From contig DATJGF010000173.1 in the NCBI GenBank assembly GCA_035495315.1, forward strand, positions 1 to 64,000: a stretch of DNA of 64,000 nt, written 5' to 3'. Position 1 is the first letter of the stretch; each line of letters opens with the position of its first letter. Shown here piece by piece: positions 8,477 through 18,003 of the stretch. The stretch is from DATJGF01 sp035495315. GTDB taxonomy: Bacteria > Verrucomicrobiota > Verrucomicrobiia > Limisphaerales > UBA8199. The position numbers and the translations under genes are program-made. The notes beneath the pieces are model-generated. The model ran no database searches and was not told the DNA's origin. It worked only from the letters and a program-made list of their open reading frames with translations.

Positions 8477-9379
8477 CTACTGGTCGAGCTGCGCGGCAGC
8501 GTTGAGGTCCGCTGTCCAGCTCCTTACGGCGTCCCCTTCCTGACCATCGTGCGCCAGATTATCGTTGTTCCAACGACGGCGCCACATCGTGTTTTTTGGG
8601 TCGACCATCTCCGGCCTTTTTGAACTATCGACATGACCGTCGGCAAAGAGGATGTCGACACGGTAATTGTGCCGATTTGAAGGCCATTGACTGTGTCCGG
8701 CGCTGCTATCGCCAGGATCCAGGTTGGCATCGAAGCTGATCATTGCCGGGTTCTGCTGTGCTTTGACGTCAGCGAGCATGATCATCTCGGTTGGCCGCAA
8801 CACCGTCGTATCACGCACCGCTCCCAGATAAAAACCCCCATCGACATCACCACCCAAGCCGAGCTGAGGACGATGTTGCAGGTCGAGGCCCCAATCGTTG
8901 TAGCCGAGTGAAAACCTGGCTTGGGGAGTCACTGCAAACGGATCGGGGGCGCCCGTCTCGGTAACGCCGCCCAAGGTCCTATTCATGTTCGTATCCCAGG
9001 CGCTGTTGGCGGGCGCTGCCGGACAGCTAAAGGCCTTGCGATTGTTTCCCATCAGGCTGAGCAGCCGAGTTGGCCAGACATAAATGTTATGAAGTGGGGA
9101 ATAATCCCCGGGATATTGCTTGTAATCGTTAATATACAAGACACCGGCAATCCCAATCTGGCGCAGATTGTTGATGCACGCAGTTTGTTTGCTGCGCGCT
9201 TTTGCCTTCGAAAGGGCCGGGAGCAACATGGCGGCCAGGATCGCAATGATGGCGATCACCACGAGCAATTCGATCAACGTAAACGCCGAACCACGACGAT
9301 TCGCGCCATCATAAAAGGGCAAGTATCCGGCAATTTTACCTTTGGACCGGGAACTTCTCTCGATGCTTGAGATTCTCAT
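8477..9379 (-). CDS. Prepilin-type N-terminal cleavage/methylation protein (type II pseudopilin-like)
   Basis: A 300-residue protein with the prepilin signal FTLIELLVVIAIIAILAAML preceded by a basic leader of about 32 residues; cleavage should occur before Phe and leave the conserved Glu5. It continues SKAKARSKQTACINNLRQIG and has near its C-terminus HNYRVDILFADGHV, the H-x-DG pattern of the very large verrucomicrobial/planctomycetal pseudopilin family. It is likely processed by prepilin peptidase and anchored in, or secreted through, the inner membrane. No other pilus or secretion gene is near, as is common for these dispersed paralogues, so the specific job is unknown. Confidence 0.85.
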   Translation of the reverse strand: MRISSIERSSRSKGKIAGYLPFYDGANRRGSAFTLIELLVVIAIIAILAAMLLPALSKAKARSKQTACINNLRQIGIAGVLYINDYKQYPGDYSPLHNIYVWPTRLLSLMGNNRKAFSCPAAPANSAWDTNMNRTLGGVTETGAPDPFAVTPQARFSLGYNDWGLDLQHRPQLGLGGDVDGGFYLGAVRDTTVLRPTEMIMLADVKAQQNPAMISFDANLDPGDSSAGHSQWPSNRHNYRVDILFADGHVDSSKRPEMVDPKNTMWRRRWNNDNLAHDGQEGDAVRSWTADLNAAAQLDQ

Positions 9380-9481
9380 AAGGGCGTTGTCCTGAATGGC
9401 AGTGAGCTTGCCGTGAATTTACACTGACCCGCGAAATTTGCTACGCTTTTTTGGGCCCTCCTCGACAATTCCTCCTTCCCA

Positions 9482-9509
9482 CATTCGTCATTGGTCATTC
9501 GTCATTTGC
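9482..9509. repeat. 7-nt tandem array CATTCGT
   Basis: Four consecutive 7-nt units read CATTCGT, CATTGGT, CATTCGT, CATTTGC. A shorter two-unit copy is at 15303-15316. It lies between the prepilin gene and gltX, with no coding function. Confidence 0.7.
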
Positions 9510-9558
9510 AGTTACTCTCCCTTTGCAGTTTACTTTCTCAGCTGCACTGGCCGCACCT

Positions 9559-10905
9559 CTATCCCATCACCTTAAGAGCCCGGTCGAGACGGCACAACAC
9601 GCGCTCTTTGCCCAGAATAGCTATCAAGTGATAAAGGCTTGGCCCCGCAGTGGCGCCGCAGCACGCCAGGCGCGTCGGATGCACCAGTACACCCATTTTA
9701 ACCCCCAGTTCTTGCGCGACGGCCTTCAGCGTGTTTCCGATCGCATCGGCATCGAACGGTTCCAATTCAGCCAGCGCCTCCCGCAGGCGTTCCAGGCGCG
9801 GCTTGTTTTCAGCCGTGAAATCTTTTTGCACGGCTTCAGGATCGTACTGAATCTCGTCTCGGAAATAGAACCCGGCATAGGCCGGTAATTCACCAAAGAG
9901 CTTGAACTTGCCTTTGCACGTATCGAGCGCCGCTTTGACGTAAGCCACCGGGTATTTGCTGCTGTCAAGACCCGCGCGAGCGAGCGTTCGCAGCGAAAGT
10001 TCGTAGAAACGATCGTCTGCCATTTCCCGCAGGTACTCTCCGTTGAGCCAATTGAGTTTGGTGAGATCAAACCGGGCATTATGGCGCAGAATCTGCCGGA
10101 GCTCGAACCCTTCAATCACCTGGTCGATGGGCATCTTTTCCCGGTTGTTCTTCGGCGACCAGCCCAGGAGGCACAGGTAATTCACCAATGCTTCAGGAGC
10201 ATAGCCTTCCTCCATGTATGTCGTCAAAGAAGCTCCCTGATCACGCTTACTCATCTTGGTGCCATCGGCGTTCAGAATCAGCGGGATATGGGCGTATTTT
10301 GGAGGTTCAACGCCAAAAGCCCGGAACAGAGCAATATGTTTCGCCGTATTGCTGAGGTGATCTTCACCCCGAACCACGTGCGAGATGTTCATCTCGAGAT
10401 CGTCAATCACATTGACCAGGTGAAACACCGGCTGCCCATCTGAGCGCACTATGACGAAATCGGGATCGACTTGCTCCCGATCCGTCAGTTCCCGTCGCAC
10501 TTCGCCCACCACCAAGTCCGGAATGATTATCGGCTCGCGAGTCATTCTGAACTTTACTGCGCCTTCCTGTTCATACGCCAAACCGTGGGAAAGCAAGGCT
10601 TCGACGCGCAGTTGATAATTCTCCTTTCGCTGGCTTTGAAAATACGGCCCATACTCGCCCTTGCTCGCGCCCGTCGCGTCGCCGCTTACCGGCCCCTCAT
10701 CCCAATCCAGCCCAAGCCAGCGAAGGCCATTGAGGATGACATTAACCGCTTCCTGCGTATTTCTGGCGACATCGGTATCTTCAATACGCAGAATAAAAGC
10801 CCCCCCGGTATGCCGCGCGTAAAGCCAATTGAACAACGCCGTGCGCGCCCCGCCGATGTGCAGGAAACCCGTTGGACTGGGGGCAAACCTAACCCGTGCT
10901 TTCAT
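9559..10905 (-). CDS. gltX: Glutamate--tRNA ligase
   Basis: Charges tRNA(Glu) with glutamate. A 448-residue class I synthetase starting VRFAPSPTGFLHIGGARTA, with the HIGH motif as HIGG, IEDTDVAR, the adenylate-binding HVVRGEDHLSNTAKH and the KMSKR loop (GTKMSKRDQGASL). The C-terminal anticodon-binding part ends KERVLCRLDRALKVMG; the usual LxLTGRxxGPSLY segment reads LACCGATAGPSLY. It is slightly shorter than typical GltX (about 470-490). The downstream panE-like gene is 45 nt upstream in transcription order. A shortened paralogue, GluQ-RS, is encoded at 15324-16193. Confidence 0.95.
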   Translation of the reverse strand: MKARVRFAPSPTGFLHIGGARTALFNWLYARHTGGAFILRIEDTDVARNTQEAVNVILNGLRWLGLDWDEGPVSGDATGASKGEYGPYFQSQRKENYQLRVEALLSHGLAYEQEGAVKFRMTREPIIIPDLVVGEVRRELTDREQVDPDFVIVRSDGQPVFHLVNVIDDLEMNISHVVRGEDHLSNTAKHIALFRAFGVEPPKYAHIPLILNADGTKMSKRDQGASLTTYMEEGYAPEALVNYLCLLGWSPKNNREKMPIDQVIEGFELRQILRHNARFDLTKLNWLNGEYLREMADDRFYELSLRTLARAGLDSSKYPVAYVKAALDTCKGKFKLFGELPAYAGFYFRDEIQYDPEAVQKDFTAENKPRLERLREALAELEPFDADAIGNTLKAVAQELGVKMGVLVHPTRLACCGATAGPSLYHLIAILGKERVLCRLDRALKVMG

Positions 10906-10949
10906 AGCAACTCGATAGCCGACTCACTTACCATGCGGCGGTTTCAAAC

Positions 10950-11930
10950 TCAACGCAAGCGCAACGCATCGAGTTGTTGCAGAACCCGGCACAGGCCTTC
11001 GAGCCGCGGCACACTCACACACGCAGCCCGAGCCTGACGCAGCGGTTCCAAAAATAAACTCTCCAACTCCAGCGCTTGACCGCGTTCGAAATCAATCAGC
11101 GTCGACGCCCTGTACGCACCCATCGTCTGCGTCCGCTCGATTTGTTTGTCGGCCAGTGAAGCGGGCAGATCAAAACCCAAAGCGCGAGCGGTCATGATGA
11201 CTTCCCCGATCAATTCCCGCACGAGCTTAGCCCAGCGCTCGTCTGCCAGCAGCCGGTCCGTGCTGACGCACGCCGGCAACGCCTGAGTCATGAACTCCGT
11301 TGGAAGAACACCGCTCGCGACCGCTTCGAAGCCAGCAATGCCCGCAACCCCCAGCCCGTTGAAGGGAATGTTCCACGTCAGTTTTTCCCAGTGCGCCCGC
11401 GCCAGATTATCGGTAACGCTGCAAGGCACACCCGCGTGACGGAACAATGTCGCAACATCGTGCGTCCGCGGCTCTGGCCAGCGCTGGAATTCTCCCAAAA
11501 CCACCTGCCCATGATCAATATGATGAATCAGGCCCGGCTCGAGGCGGTTCAGGCAGACAAAGCATAGGCCTCCGAGTATTTGTTCAACGGGCATGAGACG
11601 GGCAAGTTTCTCCTCGTTTCCGAGCCCATTCTGGAGAGTAATGACCGCGGTTTGCGTCCCAATTAGTGGCGGTAGAAGATTGCCAAATTGATCATTGGCG
11701 CTGGTCTTCAGCCCAATCAGGACCAAATCACAGGGACCTATTTCCTCCGGCTTAACCGCACATTTAGGGCGCACCTGAAAATCGCCTTGCAGACTGCGGA
11801 CCCGCACGCCGTGACGCCTGACGGTCTCGTAATCGGAGCGCAGCAAAAAGTGCAACTGCCCGCCGGCCCGTGCGAGTTTGGCCCCGTAGAAACTGCCGAC
11901 CGCCCCGCAACCCACGACGCCAATCTTCAT
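10950..11930 (-). CDS. panE: 2-dehydropantoate 2-reductase family protein
   Basis: A 326-residue NADPH-dependent enzyme with the Rossmann motif IGVVGCGAVGSFYGAKLA, TLQNGLGNEEKL (cofactor/substrate loop) and the ketopantoate-binding helix KLTWNIPFNGLGVAGIA with the catalytic-type Lys followed by N-x2-FN. The family reduces ketopantoate to pantoate for coenzyme A synthesis, although many paralogues act on other 2-keto acids, so the symbol is tentative. It begins directly after the terminator of the HU gene and could read on into gltX. Confidence 0.8.
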   Translation of the reverse strand: MKIGVVGCGAVGSFYGAKLARAGGQLHFLLRSDYETVRRHGVRVRSLQGDFQVRPKCAVKPEEIGPCDLVLIGLKTSANDQFGNLLPPLIGTQTAVITLQNGLGNEEKLARLMPVEQILGGLCFVCLNRLEPGLIHHIDHGQVVLGEFQRWPEPRTHDVATLFRHAGVPCSVTDNLARAHWEKLTWNIPFNGLGVAGIAGFEAVASGVLPTEFMTQALPACVSTDRLLADERWAKLVRELIGEVIMTARALGFDLPASLADKQIERTQTMGAYRASTLIDFERGQALELESLFLEPLRQARAACVSVPRLEGLCRVLQQLDALRLR

Positions 11931-11935
11931 CCTGC

Positions 11936-11972
11936 AAATAAAAAGGCACCCTGAATCTCTTCAGAGTGCCTT
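11936..11972 (-). terminator. Intrinsic terminator of the HU gene
   Basis: On the minus strand the arms AAGGCACTCTGAA and TTCAGGGTGCCTT flank a 4-nt loop and are followed by TTTATTT. It sits 17 nt after the HU stop codon and ends 6 nt before the panE-like start codon, so it should separate the abundant HU transcript from the downstream genes. Confidence 0.85.
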
Positions 11973-11988
11973 ATCAGAAAACAGCAAA

Positions 11989-12285
11989 TTACTTGGCGCC
12001 CAAGATAGCATCCTTGGCAGCTTTGGCGACGCGGAATTTCACAACGCGTTTGGCCGGGATTTTGATGGTCTGACCTTTATTGGGGCCGAATTGCATCGTC
12101 ATCTCACGGGCAGGACGGTTGACGAGCACGAGTTTGCCCAAGCCCGGAACAGTAAAGGTATTCTTGGCTTGTTTGTAAGCCAGCTCTGCGACCGTGTCGA
12201 GCGCCTGAACGGCTTGCTTCTTGGTGATGCCGGTCTTCTCTGCAATCGTCGCGGCAATTTGCGATTTGGACATTGCTTTAGCCAT
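11989..12285 (-). CDS. HU-family DNA-binding protein
   Basis: A 98-residue basic nucleoid protein. It has the HU/IHF N-terminal helices (MSKSQIAATIAEKTGITKKQ, then AVQALDTVAE), FTVPGLGKLVLVNRPAREM for the beta arm with the conserved RPA... proline region, and KIPAKRVVKFRVAKAAKDAI at the end. The arm segment NRPAREMTMQFGPNKGQTIK matches the standard intercalating-arm layout. The ATG at 12285 is chosen since the fold begins there; the frame is open further upstream without conservation. A promoter-like pair and a strong terminator flank it, so it is monocistronic and probably highly expressed. Confidence 0.93.
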   Translation of the reverse strand: MAKAMSKSQIAATIAEKTGITKKQAVQALDTVAELAYKQAKNTFTVPGLGKLVLVNRPAREMTMQFGPNKGQTIKIPAKRVVKFRVAKAAKDAILGAK

Positions 12286-12345
12286 AGTCTGTGTTGTCTG
12301 AGTTTTGTTGTTGTTTGGTCTAAAAAGTCGTTCGACTTGGCTCGA

Positions 12346-12373
12346 ATTAAATCGCTTCAGCCTTTTGCTGCAA
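12346..12373 (-). promoter_or_regulatory. Probable promoter of the HU gene
   Basis: On the minus strand TTGCAG (12368-12373) and TTTAAT (12346-12351) are separated by 16 nt. They lie about 60 nt before the HU start codon, and the leader between is A/C-rich and unstructured (ACAACAACAAAACTCAG), as expected for an abundant message. Confidence 0.5.
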
Positions 12374-12460
12374 GAAGAAAATGCGAAAATTACCAAGAAA
12401 ATTTGGGCATTTTTGCGCGTTTTGGTCTCCCGCTGACCCCAGGCTTGACTTCAAAGTGCG

Positions 12461-13486
12461 ATGATTCAAGATGCACTCGTGGCGCTGTTCACAATTCAGA
12501 ACGAGTTCCGATACGAGATCGTACGCAAGCTCTACGAAGGCGGCATGGGCATTGTCTACGAAGCCGAACAACTCGGCGCCCGCGGCTTCGTCAAACGAGT
12601 TGCCATCAAAGTCGTCCGGCAGAACTACACCGACCAAAAGCAATTCATCGAGAACTTCATCGGCGAAGCCAAGCTCGTCGCCGACCTGATCCATACCAAT
12701 ATCGTCCAGACCTATCAGCTGGGCGAATCCCATGGCCTCTATTTCATCGCCATGGAACTGATTCGCGGCGTCAATCTCGAGCAATTCTCCCAGCGCCTCA
12801 CCGATCGAAAACGGATCCTCCCGAAAGAACTCGCCGTTTTTATTGTCAGCCGTGTCGCCCGGGGCTTGGCTTACGCGCATGCAAAGACCGATAAGGACGG
12901 GCACCCTCTGGGCATTGTTCACCGCGATGTCAGTTTCAAAAACATCATGATCGCCTTTGAAGGCGACGTGAAGTTGAGTGATTTCGGCATTGCCAAAGCC
13001 CGTGGCTTCTTAGTCGACAATGAAGGCGAAGTCGTCGCCGGCAAAGCCGATTACATGAGCCCGGAGCAGGCTAATTTCCAAATTACCGACAAACGCTCCG
13101 ACCTGTTCTCCTCCGGTGTCGTGCTGGCGCACCTCCTTCTCGGCAAAAACATCTTCAAGGGCGTTACTGCCGAGGAATCCCGCCAACGGATGATCAACAT
13201 GCCGATTCCCGACTTTCGTAAACTTGACGAGCGAGTTGATGATCGCCTCAACCAGATGCTTCACCGCGCGCTGGCGCGTGAGCTCGATAAACGGTATGCT
13301 GCCGCCGACGAGTTGCTCTATGATCTGGAGCATTACATTTATCACTCCGGCTATGGCCCCACCAACGAGACTATGGGCAAGTTCGTGCGAGAACTGTTCG
13401 GTCAATCTGTTCCCTCAGCCGCCGTCGCCGTCCCGCATGGCACCACACGGCTGGTTGAAGCCGTCCGCCCCTACACCAATACCTAG
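12461..13486 (+). CDS. Soluble serine/threonine protein kinase
   Basis: A 341-residue Hanks-type kinase: glycine loop LYEGGMGIVYEAE, lysine in VAIKVV, catalytic loop IVHRDVSFKNIMI, DFG in LSDFGIAKA, and GKADYMSPEQ in the activation/P+1 loop. The catalytic loop reads HRDVSFKN where HRDLKPEN is usual, but the Asp and Asn are kept, so it should be active. No transmembrane or sensor domain follows the kinase; the short C-terminal tail (to ...VEAVRPYTNT) is the only extra part. Genes of this form are common in verrucomicrobia and myxobacteria. It is divergent from HU; the substrate is unknown. Confidence 0.88.
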   Translation: MIQDALVALFTIQNEFRYEIVRKLYEGGMGIVYEAEQLGARGFVKRVAIKVVRQNYTDQKQFIENFIGEAKLVADLIHTNIVQTYQLGESHGLYFIAMELIRGVNLEQFSQRLTDRKRILPKELAVFIVSRVARGLAYAHAKTDKDGHPLGIVHRDVSFKNIMIAFEGDVKLSDFGIAKARGFLVDNEGEVVAGKADYMSPEQANFQITDKRSDLFSSGVVLAHLLLGKNIFKGVTAEESRQRMINMPIPDFRKLDERVDDRLNQMLHRALARELDKRYAAADELLYDLEHYIYHSGYGPTNETMGKFVRELFGQSVPSAAVAVPHGTTRLVEAVRPYTNT

Positions 13487-13551
13487 TCGCCAGACTGGCG
13501 TGTTTGGCCAGACTGACCTTGATTTGGTCGCGGTATTGAGCATTCTCTTTC

Positions 13552-14444
<893 letters not shown>

Positions 14445-14445
<1 letters not shown>

Positions 14446-15281
14446 TGGCGGCAAGGTTCATTTGGGTCACTGGTGCCGGCGGACTGATTGGTCACCACCT
14501 CGTCGCCACCGCACGGGAGTGCGCTCCCGACGCGGAAGTGCTCGCCCTGACGCGGCCGATGCTCGATTTGACCGATTTTTCCGCTCTGAAAGACGCTTTC
14601 CTCCGCCGCCGCCCTGGTTTGGTGATTCATTGCGCTGCGCTAAGCCGGAGCCCTGATTGCCAGGCAAATCCCGCCTTCGCTCGGAAGATCAACGTCGACG
14701 TGACTGCCACTTTGGCGGAACTGGCAGACCGGCTCGTCTTTTTTTCGACGGATTTGGTCTTTGACGGTCGCGCCGGCAATTACGATGAATCCGCCGCCGT
14801 CAATCCGTTAAGCGTTTATGCCGAAACGAAGGTTGCCGCCGAGCAAATCGTTCTGGCCAATCCCAACCACCTGGTCGTGCGCACCTCATTGAACTGTGGA
14901 ATCTCCCCGACCCGTGATCGCGGCTTTGATGAGCAATTATTGCGGGCGTGGGAATCGGGCCAGACGCTTCGGCTGTTCACCGATGAATTCCGCTCGCCGA
15001 TTCCCGCCCAATTCACCGCGCGCGCGATTTGGGAATTGGTCGCCCAAAACAAAACCGGGATCTACAACGTCGCAGGAGCTGAACGGTTGTCTCGGTGGCA
15101 AATCGGTCAACTATTTGTCGCGCGATTCCCACATTTTCAACGGCAGGTTGAACCCAGTTCGCTCAAGGAATACAAAGGTGCTCCTCGCTCCCCAGATACT
15201 TCACTCAACTGTGCGAAGGCCCAACGTTGCCTCTCCTTTCCCCTACCGCATTTGAGCCAGTGGATAAAATCTCAAGGATGA
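14445..15281 (+). CDS. RmlD-like NAD-dependent sugar-nucleotide reductase/epimerase
   Basis: A 278-residue extended short-chain dehydrogenase. N-terminal cofactor motif VTGAGGLIGHHLV, the RmlD-like HCAALSRSPDCQANP and FFSTDLVFDGRAGNYDE, and the catalytic YAETK. It is close to dTDP-4-dehydrorhamnose reductase but the rest of the rml genes are absent, so the sugar substrate is unknown. It starts within the stop codon of aguB. A low-copy 7-nt repeat (15303-15316) and then gluQ follow. Confidence 0.82.
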
Positions 15282-15302
15282 TCTGCATCGAATTCATGTC
15301 GT

Positions 15303-15316
15303 CATTCGTCATTCAC
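15303..15316. repeat. Two-unit copy of the CATTCGT 7-nt repeat
   Basis: Reads CATTCGT CATTCAC directly upstream of the GluQ-RS start, with GTCGT before it. It is related to the four-unit array at 9482-9509. Confidence 0.5.
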
Positions 15317-15323
15317 ACCCCGC

Positions 15324-16193
15324 GTGCCAGGTGATCCTTTAATCTGCAGTTCCTATCGCGGCCGCCTCGCCCCATCCCCCACCGGCTACCTGCACCTGGG
15401 CCATGCCCGCACATTTTGGGTTGCTCAACAACGCGCCACCGCGCATCACGGTGTGCTGGTCTTGCGAAACGAGGATTTGGATCGCTCTCGCTCCAAGCCT
15501 GAATTCGCCAACGCGATGTTCGAGGACCTCGACTGGTTTGGTTTCCGCTGGCAGGAAGGTCCTGATAAAGGCGGTCCCTATGCTCCGTACGTCCAAAGTC
15601 AGCGTCGAGAGCTCTACCTCCAGGCATTCGAAAAACTGCGCGCTGCCGACTCCGTCTATCCCTGCTCCTGCTCGCGACAGGACATCCTGCGCGCGTTGCA
15701 AGCCCCGCACGCCGGCGAGGATGAACCGCTCTATCCGGGAACCTGCCGCCCCAAAACAGGTTCTCAACCCCAGGTTGTGACCGGCACCGACGCCGGTCTC
15801 GTTCGAACAAACTGGCGCTTCCGCGTCCGCGACGGTGAGCTGATTTCTTTCACCGATGGACAGTACGGTCTTCAGCAATTTTTAGCCGGAAAGGCTTTTG
15901 GCGACTTTGTCGTCTGGCGTCATGACGACCTGCCTTCGTACCAACTGGCCGTAGTCGTTGATGATGCTGCGATGGATATTACCGAGGTTGTTCGCGGCGA
16001 AGACTTGCTCAAATCGACCGCCCGTCAATTGCTGCTTTACCGCGCTCTGGGCTTAACGCCGCCTGGCTTCTTTCATTGTCCGCTGCTGACCGATACATCC
16101 GGCGTACGCCTGGCCAAGCGTCACGATGCTTTGAGCCTCCGCATGCTCCGCGCCAAAGGTCTGACGCCCGAACAAATTCGCAGGGATTGGTAG
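15324..16193 (+). CDS. gluQ: Glutamyl-Q tRNA(Asp) synthetase
   Basis: Attaches glutamate to the queuosine base of tRNA(Asp). A truncated GluRS-like protein of 289 residues lacking the anticodon-binding domain: RLAPSPTGYLHLGHARTFWV (HLGH), NEDLDRSRSKPEF, EVVRGEDLL and the KLSK-like LAKRHDALSLR. The zinc ligands typical of GluQ-RS are present (YPCSCSRQDI and YPGTCR). The start GTG at 15324 is the first that includes the whole fold. The stop codon TAG is the edge of the hairpin-array element 16190-16306, which means the element lies directly at the end of the reading frame. Confidence 0.93.
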   Translation: MPGDPLICSSYRGRLAPSPTGYLHLGHARTFWVAQQRATAHHGVLVLRNEDLDRSRSKPEFANAMFEDLDWFGFRWQEGPDKGGPYAPYVQSQRRELYLQAFEKLRAADSVYPCSCSRQDILRALQAPHAGEDEPLYPGTCRPKTGSQPQVVTGTDAGLVRTNWRFRVRDGELISFTDGQYGLQQFLAGKAFGDFVVWRHDDLPSYQLAVVVDDAAMDITEVVRGEDLLKSTARQLLLYRALGLTPPGFFHCPLLTDTSGVRLAKRHDALSLRMLRAKGLTPEQIRRDW

Positions 16194-16306
16194 CGGCAGG
16201 CGTCCCGCCTGCCCTGGGGCATCTTGCCCGGCTCAGCAAATCTGTACGACCTCAACTCGGGCGGCGAGACGCCGCCCTCTATGTCAGGCGAGACGCCTGA
16301 CGCTAC
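16190..16306. repeat. Hairpin-array repeat element (copy 1)
   Basis: A 117-bp element ending in GTAGCG and CGCTAC. It contains four perfect or nearly perfect hairpins: GGCAGGCG-TCC-CGCCTGCC (16195-16213), GGGC-ATCTT-GCCC (16217-16229), GGGCGGCG-AGA-CGCCGCCC (16259-16277) and GTCAGGCG-AGA-CGCCTGAC (16283-16301). The second copy is at 22298-22425 and a relic at 57832-57900. Its left GTAG contains the stop codon of gluQ. Confidence 0.85.
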
Positions 16307-16312
16307 ATAAGC

Positions 16313-17344
16313 TCAGCACTCGTGAGGGCACTCGGGATAAACCGGTTTCCAATGCGGCCTATTAAAAGCAACCTGTTTCTCTTCATTCAGGAAGATTGAT
16401 TCGCGATTCGCGGCCATCTGTTGAAGCTTGGCAACCGCCGGCGCATCCAACTCCCGAAACGCTTTGGCCGCCGCGATTGTCTTATCCAGCAGATCGACAA
16501 ATGAGGTCGGAATCGCCGCTACTACACCCTTTTGCGACAAAGAGAAACGCATCGCCAATTCCACTTCGTCCGGATGCTCGACCGAGTTATACCACCAGTC
16601 ACGCGTCTTCTGGCCATCCTTGGGCCAAGTGCCCCACGAAAGCGGTTTGATCGCGAGCACCCCTGCTCCTTGTTCATTCGCCAGGGCCAGCACTTCCTTG
16701 CCGAAACCCCGAGTATAGAACTCGACGAAATTGATCGGGAACATCACCGTGTCAAAACGGAACGCCTTCATCGCGTCGACGGCGGCCTTGGTCGTATGCG
16801 CCGAAAAACCGATATACTTCACCTTCCCTTGGTCTCTGGCTTTTAAGATGGCCTCCATTGCCCCATCAGGGCCGAACACTTGCTTGACCTCGGCGGGACG
16901 GACCAGATGATGTAATTGATACAGATCAAAATGGTCTGTCTTCAATCGTTGCAGCGAGCGATCGAGCTCCATTTGCGCGCCATCCTTGTCTCGCTTGTGT
17001 GTTTTACACCCCAGGAAATATTTCGCCCGGTCCATCCCCTGCATGCCAATCCCCATCTTAATTTCCGCGTCGCCGTTTCCGTAGTTTGGCGCGACGTCAA
17101 AATAATTGACGCCTCGTTCAAACGCATCGTGCAGGGCGGCTGTCCCTTTTTCTTGATCACAATGGGTCAAAGACAATCCCGGGAATCCTACGACCGAAAG
17201 TTTCACCCCCGTGCGCCCCAACATACGGCGTGGTAAACCCTCTTTTTCCTGGCCGTCTTTTTGCTCCGCAAAAATCCCCGGAGCGCCCAAAGCAGCAACA
17301 CTGGCAGCACCGCCAACAGTTTTGAGAAAGGCTCTTCGTTTCAT
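16313..17344 (-). CDS. Aldo/keto reductase, Tat-exported
   Basis: A 343-residue enzyme with an N-terminal twin-arginine signal (MKRRAFLKTVGGAASVAALG); the ATG at 17344 is chosen because of it. The aldo/keto reductase tetrad is complete: Asp and Tyr in FDVAPNYGNGDAE, Lys in FLGCKTHKRD and His in LYQLHHL. A C-terminal tail (PHWKPVYPECPHEC) is added after the barrel. It probably folds in the cytoplasm with NADP(H) and is then exported. It is divergent from the GntR-ABC operon and not linked to it. The physiological substrate is unknown. Confidence 0.88.
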   Translation of the reverse strand: MKRRAFLKTVGGAASVAALGAPGIFAEQKDGQEKEGLPRRMLGRTGVKLSVVGFPGLSLTHCDQEKGTAALHDAFERGVNYFDVAPNYGNGDAEIKMGIGMQGMDRAKYFLGCKTHKRDKDGAQMELDRSLQRLKTDHFDLYQLHHLVRPAEVKQVFGPDGAMEAILKARDQGKVKYIGFSAHTTKAAVDAMKAFRFDTVMFPINFVEFYTRGFGKEVLALANEQGAGVLAIKPLSWGTWPKDGQKTRDWWYNSVEHPDEVELAMRFSLSQKGVVAAIPTSFVDLLDKTIAAAKAFRELDAPAVAKLQQMAANRESIFLNEEKQVAFNRPHWKPVYPECPHEC

Positions 17345-17540
17345 AGCGTTTTTGGAATGTGGATTGACTGGATTACTTTCTCCCATTTTCCTGCCCCACG
17401 CAACTGTTAGATCCAGCCCTGGAAAGCGCGGACTGGCAGTCGGCCATGTTCTCAATCGTCGCTAAATTCATTTGAAGATCAACGCGATCTGTTCACGTTG
17501 ATACGCTCCCCGCTTATAACTAAACGTGCTGATCTGTGCC

Positions 17541-17581
17541 TTGACACGAGCCTGTCTGCGTCCTATTGTACTATGACAGTA
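17541..17581 (+). promoter_or_regulatory. Promoter and candidate operator of the GntR-ABC operon
   Basis: TTGACA (17541-17546), 17-nt spacing, and TATTGT (17564-17569). The -10 region merges into TACTATGACAGTA (17569-17581), a partial inverted repeat TACT-n5-AGTA, as expected for autoregulation by YtrA-like GntR proteins. Transcription should start near 17576, about 14 nt before the ATG. Confidence 0.65.
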
Positions 17582-17589
17582 GAAATAGC

Positions 17590-18003
17590 ATGCTCCTGCA
17601 AATTAATTATAAGTCCGGCAAACCGGTCTACCTGCAGGTCGTCGATCAGATCAAGGCAGCCGCCGCCGCCGGCACCCTCCAAAGCGGCGAGTCGCTCCCG
17701 ACGATCCGCCCGCTCGCCGAGGAGCTGCGCGTCAACCGCAACACCATCGCTAAGGCCTACACGGAATTGGAAAGCCAAGGCATCATTGAGACCATTCCCG
17801 GCAAAGGATGCTTTGTTCGGCCAAATAATTCTCCTTTAAAGAAGGATGTCCGGCGCAAGCTGCTGGCTGAAGAGATCGACCAGGTCATTGTGCAAGCTCA
17901 TCATCTGCAGGTCCCGCAGCCCGAATTTCTTGAACTCGTACGGGAGCGGCTGAAGATTCTCGAAGAAAAGCGGCGCGCACATGAAACCGAAAGACCTGCC
18001 TGA
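17590..18003 (+). CDS. GntR-family regulator, YtrA subfamily
   Basis: A 137-residue protein whose winged helix (PVYLQVVDQIKAAAAAGTLQ, LPTIRPLAEELRVNRNTIAK, AYTELESQGIIETIPGKGCF) is followed only by a short tail of about 40 residues, the YtrA-type layout with no ligand-binding domain. The ATG at 17590 begins the fold; an upstream in-frame ATG at 17566 lies in the -10 region. It overlaps the ATPase gene by 23 nt and probably represses this operon through the dyad at 17569-17581. Confidence 0.9.
   Translation: MLLQINYKSGKPVYLQVVDQIKAAAAAGTLQSGESLPTIRPLAEELRVNRNTIAKAYTELESQGIIETIPGKGCFVRPNNSPLKKDVRRKLLAEEIDQVIVQAHHLQVPQPEFLELVRERLKILEEKRRAHETERPA

Noticed and set aside
16190..16306. CRISPR array
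   Set aside because: The hairpins differ from each other, are not evenly spaced and have no unique spacers between identical repeats; no cas gene is near.
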